Notes under the pieces: model-generated
Databases searched by the model: none
What the model was told of the DNA's origin: nothing
What the model saw: only the letters and a program-made list of their open reading frames with translations
Made by a program: the position numbers and the translations under genes
DNA from: Bacillota bacterium
GTDB lineage: Bacteria > Bacillota > Bacilli > Bacillales_A > Planococcaceae
Assembly: GCA_023405135.1 (NCBI GenBank)
Contig: JAEXYZ010000084.1
Span: forward strand, 1 to 21,426
Direction of reading: 5' to 3'
DNA: 21,426 nucleotides
Part shown: positions 16,737 through 21,426 of the stretch, piece by piece
Layout: each line of letters starts with the position of its first letter
Numbering within the stretch: the stretch's first letter is position 1

Positions 16737-17879
16737 CTATTGCATAAATTCCAAATGGAATACTAATTGCTAATATAACGATTCCGATTAATTTTTTTAC
16801 TATCTCCAATTTTAAATAAATATCACTTCTCCCAATAGCATTAATTGCTTGCAAGTTCGCCGTATGAATTGGCCATAATGCATAAATGGCACAAAAAATT
16901 TGTAAAAAAGGAACTGCCGGTAGCCATTTTTCAGTAAGTAAAATCAGTACTAATGGTTTTGCAACTACTGTCAAGCCTACCATCATTGGAAAAATAATAA
17001 ATGAACTTGTGACAATGGATCTTCTTACCATCTCTTTTATTCGGTTGCGATCTTCTTGCTGAGAAGCTAGGGCAGGAAGTAAAACGGATTGTATTGAGCC
17101 GTTTAAATTGTTTACTATAAAACTTGGAAACTGTTCTCCTCTACTATAAAATCCTAAAAATACTGGACTAAACATTTTACTAATTAAAAGACTTCGAAGA
17201 TTAGAGTAAATATTATCAATTAATGTAGAAATCATTAATTTCCACCCGAAGGAAAACAAACTTCTAATTCGATTAACAGAGAAAAGAATTTTTGGTCTCC
17301 ATTTCACTGTAATGAATAGCACAGTCGTCATTAATAATTGTTGTGTTAATTGCTGTACAACAAGTGCCCACACACCAAAATTCGAAATTGCCATGCAAAT
17401 GCCAATAATCCCCGATATAATAACAGCTATCAAGCTACTTAAAAATAATTTTTTAAATTGCATGTTCCTTGAAATGATTGCATTTTGTATAGAATTAAAT
17501 GCATTTAAAAATAAAGATAACGAGAGGACACGTATTACAGATACTAGTTGAGGTCCATCGAAAAATGAGGCAATATAAGGAGCAAGTATGTAAAGTGCGA
17601 AATAAAGAACACTTGAAACAGCTAAATTTAAATAAAATACAGATGAAAAATCTACTTCATCAGCATCTTTCTTTTGAATGAGCGCAGTATTGAATCCACT
17701 TTCAGCTAAAACTTTTGCAATCATAATAAAGATGGTGACTAATACTAATAATCCAAAATTTTCTGGAAGTAGAATTCTAGCTAGCACAATCATAACAATT
17801 AATTGAATGCTTTGAGTTCCAATCCGTTCTGTTAACTTCCAAAATAATGAAGTTACAATTTTATATTTGGTTATTTCAT
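16723..17879 (-). pseudogene. Wzx-type polysaccharide flippase (MOP/PST family), damaged at both ends
   Basis: Coding sequence with many membrane helices and PST-family patterns: MIVLARILLPENFGLLVLV, ALIQKKDADEVDFSSVFYLN, SFGWKLMISTLIDNIYSNLR, MFSPVFLGFYSRGEQFP. The open frame in fact continues upstream of the first ATG (17793) with KYKIVTSLFWKLTERIGTQS, the proper N-terminus, but no start codon exists there. ATGAAATAACC at 17879 would fit if one A had been lost from ATGAAAATAACC. The 3' end breaks at IYAIAFTI, after about 385 of an expected 470-490 residues, and runs into an unrelated tail. The family moves lipid-linked repeat units across the membrane. With the last helices missing it is unlikely to work, although a shortened protein from 17793 could be made. 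Confidence 0.8.
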
Positions 17880-18833
17880 AGCCCAGCTAAGCCACCTCTT
17901 TCTATCTTTTAAAAAATTGTATAGGCTAGGGGCATATTGATCGGTAAGTATTACAAATTTGTTTAGCAAACCTAATTGTAAATATTCTTTTCTGAAATCT
18001 CCTTTTTTAGCTTCTTTAAATTTTCTTTGTTTAAATAGTACGTGTAATTTATTACTTTTTTTCTTCTTATCAATCACTTCGTTGTATTGATAGTTCGTAT
18101 ATTCATTCAATTCATCAAGCATTTTTTCAATTTTAATAAAATGCTTTGCGATTTTTTCTGCATCTGAAAAATTTTTCACTTTCCAAGAACCATTCACCCC
18201 TTCTCGGTAAACTGACATATATTCATCAATATAATGAACTTCTCCTAATAGCGACAAATTAATCGTTAATGGGTAATCTGCTACAGGAGCATTTTTTAAT
18301 AAGTCAGGTCTAATTTGACTGAATTTCGAACGATACATCATTGAATTCGTAATAAAAAGACCTCCCCCACCGTTTATTACTTCCTCTATAGAAAAAATTT
18401 TATTTCCTTTGCTCGGACGATTATAATAATTGATTTTTTTTTCAGCTGATACAACATATCCCCCATGTACACATAAGCTGCATTAGGATGTTGTTCCATA
18501 CTGTTTTTGTAATTTATATGGATCGATCCAATAATCATCACCTTCACATTCAGCAATATATTTTCCTTTAGCCCGACTTAAATTTAATTGTGTAACAGAA
18601 ACTCCTTCAATTGAATATTGATTTACGGTTTGGTAAATCGGCTTTATAAGATCTGGATATTTCTTTTCATAGGCTCTTATTATGTCAGCCGTTCGATCAG
18701 TAGAGGCGTCATCATGAATTAATATTTCATATTTGAAATTTGTTTTTTGTTGTAAAAATCCATCAATGGCATCAGCTATATAATCTTCGTGATTATAGGT
18801 TTTGCAGCTAATACTAACGATAAGCTCTTCCAT
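17871..18833 (-). pseudogene. GT2 glycosyltransferase of the exopolysaccharide locus, interrupted
   Basis: It starts at ATG 18833 with AGGAGG eight bases upstream. The N-terminal part has the GT2 pattern: ISCKTYNHEDYIADAI, EILIHDDASTD and ECEGDDYWIDPYKLQKQ (DD metal motif). The frame stops at TAA 18483-18485. In the same frame, just beyond, it resumes with CSLCVHGGYVVSAEKK, NRPSKGNKIFSIEEVINGGG, ITNSMMYRSKF and ADYPLTINLSLLGEVHYID. The missing link MEQHPN is read in another frame at about 18482-18499, so two small indels that cancel each other bracket the stop. The enzyme would have added one sugar of the repeat unit. The end overlaps the damaged flippase start. Confidence 0.85.
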
Positions 18834-19040
18834 AATTAATTCCTCCTGTATTGGATAAGCTTTATTTAATATAAAAGCATTAAAAACCATTGATACTCCT
18901 ATAATGTTTGGAAATAAATAGGAAACCATTTTCATATTCACTACTTTATGAAGGAAAATCAGACTATATTCGAATTCTTAATAATAAAAATTAAATATAA
19001 AAAACAAGGTTTTTACTATGTATAACGTTAAAAATAACGA

Positions 19041-19081
19041 AAAAAGGACCATTCAGAAACATTTACTTTCTGAATAGTCCT
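19041..19081 (-). terminator. Rho-independent terminator after the acetyltransferase gene
   Basis: A 15-bp stem (plus arms 19045-19059 and 19067-19081, one G-T pair) with a seven-base loop; the - strand ends in TTTTTT. It cuts the cpsB-acetyltransferase part off from the exopolysaccharide genes. The 18834-19040 stretch holds no gene I can support. Confidence 0.92.
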
Positions 19082-19125
19082 ATTCAAAATTACTAGGAAT
19101 TTCAATTTAGGAAGCTTCCATATTT

Positions 19126-20355
19126 CTAAAAATAATCAATAAACGTCGGAATCCCAACAGGTAAAATATCTTCAAGTACTGATATGGTGTCTGTTTTTCC
19201 TTTTAATCGTTCAATTTTTTCAAGATATTTTGGACGCTTATAGCCTAATAACATAGTTGCCAATGTTTGAATGGACATTTGAACAGTAATATGCTCATGT
19301 TCTTCTATAGGTTCAACTTTTTTTACCTTTACCTTCCAATCAACAGAAGAAATATCATATGTTCCGTTGTTCCATTCAACTAAACGATCCGTTATAGTAA
19401 AACGAATATGAAATGTCGGTTCATCAAATGGGAAGGTTGAAAGAAATTTTTCTACATCTACAATTCGTGCCATAAAATAAGGTGATACTTCTTGAATAAT
19501 TTCACTATCCTCTAGTAAAAAGGCAACGGGTTCATTGCCAGCTGTTTTTCCATATGCATTATATACCATTGATTTATGAGCAGAAACGAAATTCCATAAT
19601 CCTTTTCTCGCCTCTTCTTGTAAATAAACAATTTCATCAATATAAAAATTTTCTTCCATAATGCGATAAAACATATATCCTTGTGGTTCATCTTCTTCAT
19701 CATAATAAACTGCTGCCTGTAATTGTACATCAGTATCGACAAATTTTTCTTCCCAATAATCTTCATGGAATTTTTCATTCCACGCGATTGTATTTCGAAT
19801 CATTGCCCCGTGTGTTCTTGAGGCATATTTTTCGTAAATTTCTACAACATGTTTATTTCTTGTATCAACACGACGAATTTTACCTGGTAGCTCTTTATAA
19901 TGTGGGAACTGTGTGTCTTTTACTTGGAACTCGACAATGTCACACATAATTTCCCATCCTTTTTTTCGATAATACGGAATAGAGAAAGGAAATAAATATG
20001 AAATATAACGTCCTTCCTTACGCATAATTGTTAATGTTTCTTTAATTAGCTGATCCATCAATCCTTGCTTTGAATACTCTGGATAAGTTCCAATTGCAGT
20101 AATCCCACCCATTTCATAAGCAACTCCAAAAACATTTACTTGGAATGGCAAACTTAGAATTTGTGATACAAGCTGATTACCATCAAACCAGCCAAGTGCA
20201 TGGCCAACATTAAATTGTCTGCTTTTTTCTGTTACGAATCGCCGATCTTTTTTCAAGGACATCGACATTTGGAAAACATAATTTAATAAATCGATGGATT
20301 GTCCCATTTCATCCATTCTTATTTCCCGCATCACTAAGCCTTTACGTTGATTCAC
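19126..20355 (-). CDS. Eis-type GNAT N-acetyltransferase with SCP2-like C-terminus
   Basis: 409 aa from GTG 20355, chosen because AGGTG sits six to eight bases upstream; GTG 20364 and an ATG eight codons further in are alternatives. The first GNAT domain (about 1-150) shows GGITAIGTYPEYSKQGLMDQ, the acetyl-CoA pyrophosphate loop region with a degenerate Q/RxxGxG/A motif, and PFSIPYYRKKGWE. A second GNAT-like half follows (about 150-290), then a sterol-carrier-protein-2-like domain (about 300-405). This three-part layout is that of Eis proteins, which acetylate amines such as lysine side chains or aminoglycosides. The natural substrate in Bacillales is generally unknown. It is intact and terminated independently. 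Its place after cpsB may be incidental. Confidence 0.88.
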   Translation of the reverse strand: MNQRKGLVMREIRMDEMGQSIDLLNYVFQMSMSLKKDRRFVTEKSRQFNVGHALGWFDGNQLVSQILSLPFQVNVFGVAYEMGGITAIGTYPEYSKQGLMDQLIKETLTIMRKEGRYISYLFPFSIPYYRKKGWEIMCDIVEFQVKDTQFPHYKELPGKIRRVDTRNKHVVEIYEKYASRTHGAMIRNTIAWNEKFHEDYWEEKFVDTDVQLQAAVYYDEEDEPQGYMFYRIMEENFYIDEIVYLQEEARKGLWNFVSAHKSMVYNAYGKTAGNEPVAFLLEDSEIIQEVSPYFMARIVDVEKFLSTFPFDEPTFHIRFTITDRLVEWNNGTYDISSVDWKVKVKKVEPIEEHEHITVQMSIQTLATMLLGYKRPKYLEKIERLKGKTDTISVLEDILPVGIPTFIDYF

Positions 20356-20476
20356 TTTTATCACCTATTGTTTTTGGATTTTAAAATAATGTGAATAATT
20401 CCTTTAAAATAAAACTTAAATAAATCCCCTTTCTTCAAGATTACTAAAGTTTCTTTCATCTTTCCAAGAATTACAA

Positions 20477-21229
20477 TTACCATCTCCGTTTTTTTGTTCC
20501 CTGTGGTTCAAGAATAATTAATTCCTTATTTTTTATTATATTTTTATTATTTCCAATTAATATGTCAACATAATCCAATAATGCCTTTTTTTCTAAATAA
20601 TATAGCCCTTCTTTAAATAAAAAAGGACGTGTTTTTAAATTATGAACATCTGAACCATAGGTATGGATTAAATTCGCTCTAATTAAATCAAAGGAAAATT
20701 TCTGTATTTTTCGTCCAAGGAGTCCTGTTAAACTGCTCGCTGTTATTTGAGCTAATGCCCCTGCACGGATTAGTTTTTCTAATTGTATTGGATTTTCTAA
20801 TATTGCATTATTTCTTTCAGGATGTGCAATGATTGGAATAATTCCTTCCTCTAAAAATTCACGGATGATATGAAATGTATATAATGGAACTGCATAAGAT
20901 GGAAGTTCTAATAGTAAATAGTTTGAATTTGCTAAAGTATGGATTTGGTTGGATTTATATAATTGTATTAAATTAGGAGATAATCGTACTTCATGACCAG
21001 TATATATTTTTATTGGTATATTATTTTTTACGCTTTCTAATTGAAGGAAATTAACTTTAATATAAACTTCATGATAATCTGCTGAGTATTGTGGATGTTG
21101 AAAATGAGAGGTTGCGATTATTTCAGAAATTCCTTCATAAGCAGCCTTTTCTAACATATTGATGGATTGCTCTATCGTTGTAGGCCCATCGTCTACATTC
21201 CATAGTAAATGACTGTGTATATCGATCAC
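20477..21229 (-). CDS. cpsB: PHP-type tyrosine-protein phosphatase CpsB/YwqE
   Basis: 250 aa from GTG 21229, with AAAGGAGGGG just upstream; the first residues are then IDIHSHLLWNVDDGP. Metal-binding PHP motifs are in place: HSH at 5-7, DDGP at 13-16, ATSHFQHPQY, GHEVRL, IIAHPERN and TYGSDVHN. The family dephosphorylates the C-terminal tyrosine cluster of CpsD-type kinases, resetting the capsule export machinery. It is normally next to cpsC and cpsD; here it is about 7.5 kb upstream of them on the same strand, with an acetyltransferase gene, a terminator and the degraded exopolysaccharide genes between. It appears fully intact. Confidence 0.93.
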   Translation of the reverse strand: MIDIHSHLLWNVDDGPTTIEQSINMLEKAAYEGISEIIATSHFQHPQYSADYHEVYIKVNFLQLESVKNNIPIKIYTGHEVRLSPNLIQLYKSNQIHTLANSNYLLLELPSYAVPLYTFHIIREFLEEGIIPIIAHPERNNAILENPIQLEKLIRAGALAQITASSLTGLLGRKIQKFSFDLIRANLIHTYGSDVHNLKTRPFLFKEGLYYLEKKALLDYVDILIGNNKNIIKNKELIILEPQGTKKRRW

Positions 21230-21248
21230 TACGCCCCTCCTTTGGCAC

Positions 21249-21262
21249 ATCAGAATTCTGAT
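21249..21262. promoter_or_regulatory. 14-bp perfect palindrome upstream of cpsB
   Basis: ATCAGAATTCTGAT is fully self-complementary and lies about 20 bases before the cpsB start, next to the ribosome binding site. It could be an operator for a dimeric regulator. No known regulator is recognised and chance is possible. Confidence 0.3.
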
Positions 21263-21336
21263 ATTAAAACATAATCAAAAAAGTTTTAAATTAGTACAAA
21301 GAGATTCAATTTCAAAGAACAAAGGCTTAAGCTTCA

Positions 21337-21426
21337 TGCTCCTGCGATTACTCGTCGCAATACTTATGCTCCTGCGATTACTCGTCGCAATACTTATGCT
21401 CCTGCGATTACTCGTCGCAATACTTA
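21337..21426. repeat. Tandem 30-base repeat, three perfect copies, continuing past the window edge
   Basis: Three identical 30-base units (21337-21366, 21367-21396, 21397-21426), each starting TGCTCCTGCGATTACTCG. Each contains the inverted repeat TGCGA-7 nt-TCGCA, able to form a small hairpin. The unit is more GC-rich than its surroundings. Thirty bases equal ten codons, and all three + frames and one - frame are open through it (for example MLLRLLVAIL or APAITRRNTY), so coding cannot be excluded, although no well-placed start is seen. There are no unique spacers, so it is not a CRISPR array. Confidence 0.9.

Noticed and set aside
17312..17681. Two + strand frames opposite the flippase gene
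   Set aside because: They are antisense to a clearly recognisable membrane protein and have no ribosome binding sites.
11622..18833. Sequencing errors as the sole cause of broken frames
   Set aside because: Some lesions do lie in homopolymers (C7 at 14212, A7 at 16038), so single cases may be errors. The nonsense substitutions, the gene fusion and the missing gene ends, together with clean frames on both sides, do not fit that explanation for the locus as a whole.
19512..19949. Two frames (one per strand) within the acetyltransferase gene
   Set aside because: They are shadows of the Eis-like gene, whose frame is open over 409 codons with domain motifs throughout.
21337..21426. CRISPR array
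   Set aside because: The repeats are contiguous with no variable spacers and no cas genes are nearby; it is a simple tandem repeat.

Overview
The window looks like a chromosomal segment of a low-GC, endospore-forming Firmicute (Bacillales). SpoVS, YmdB, a collagen-like BclA-type spore-surface protein, strong AGGAGG ribosome binding sites, and ATG/GTG/TTG starts all point that way. The gene set resembles Lysinibacillus and relatives (Planococcaceae/Caryophanaceae), but this genus-level guess is an inference.

Positions 1-4195 (+ strand) look like a spore-surface glycosylation locus. It holds the 3' end of a collagen-like (Gly-Pro-Thr repeat) protein with a BclA-like C-terminal domain, then a terminator and a 375-base gap. 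A four-gene run follows: a small Cys/His-rich protein, an unrecognised 161-aa protein, a GT2 glycosyltransferase with a C-terminal TPR region, and a CsaB/WcaK-type polysaccharide pyruvyl transferase. A second GT2-TPR glycosyltransferase lies convergently on the other strand, with a symmetric terminator between. A methyl-accepting chemotaxis protein (5520-7070) lies upstream of that gene on the - strand.

Positions 7188-11358 (- strand) are conserved housekeeping and sporulation genes. In transcription order they are ymdB, spoVS, korA and korB (2-oxoacid:ferredoxin oxidoreductase), all intact.

Positions 11581-18833 (- strand) are a wrecked Wzy-type exopolysaccharide/capsule locus. In transcription order it contains: a GT2 gene with an in-frame stop between two small indels; a flippase with a broken start and a lost 3' end; an orphan gene tail; rfbA with two indels and two nonsense codons; rfbB with a frameshift after its NAD-binding loop; a frameshifted pgi fragment fused to a galE lacking its N-terminus; an intact cpsC (Wzz-like); and cpsD (BY-kinase) with one in-frame ochre stop. 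Genes on both sides are open, so this looks like biological decay rather than uniformly poor sequence.

Positions 19041-21426 hold an intact Eis-type GNAT acetyltransferase and an intact CpsB/YwqE PHP-type tyrosine phosphatase. CpsB is the usual partner of CpsC and CpsD, and here it may be left regulating a dead pathway. The window ends inside a perfect 30-base tandem repeat (three copies up to the edge), each copy with a small hairpin. I saw no rRNA, tRNA, insertion sequence, phage gene or CRISPR array.
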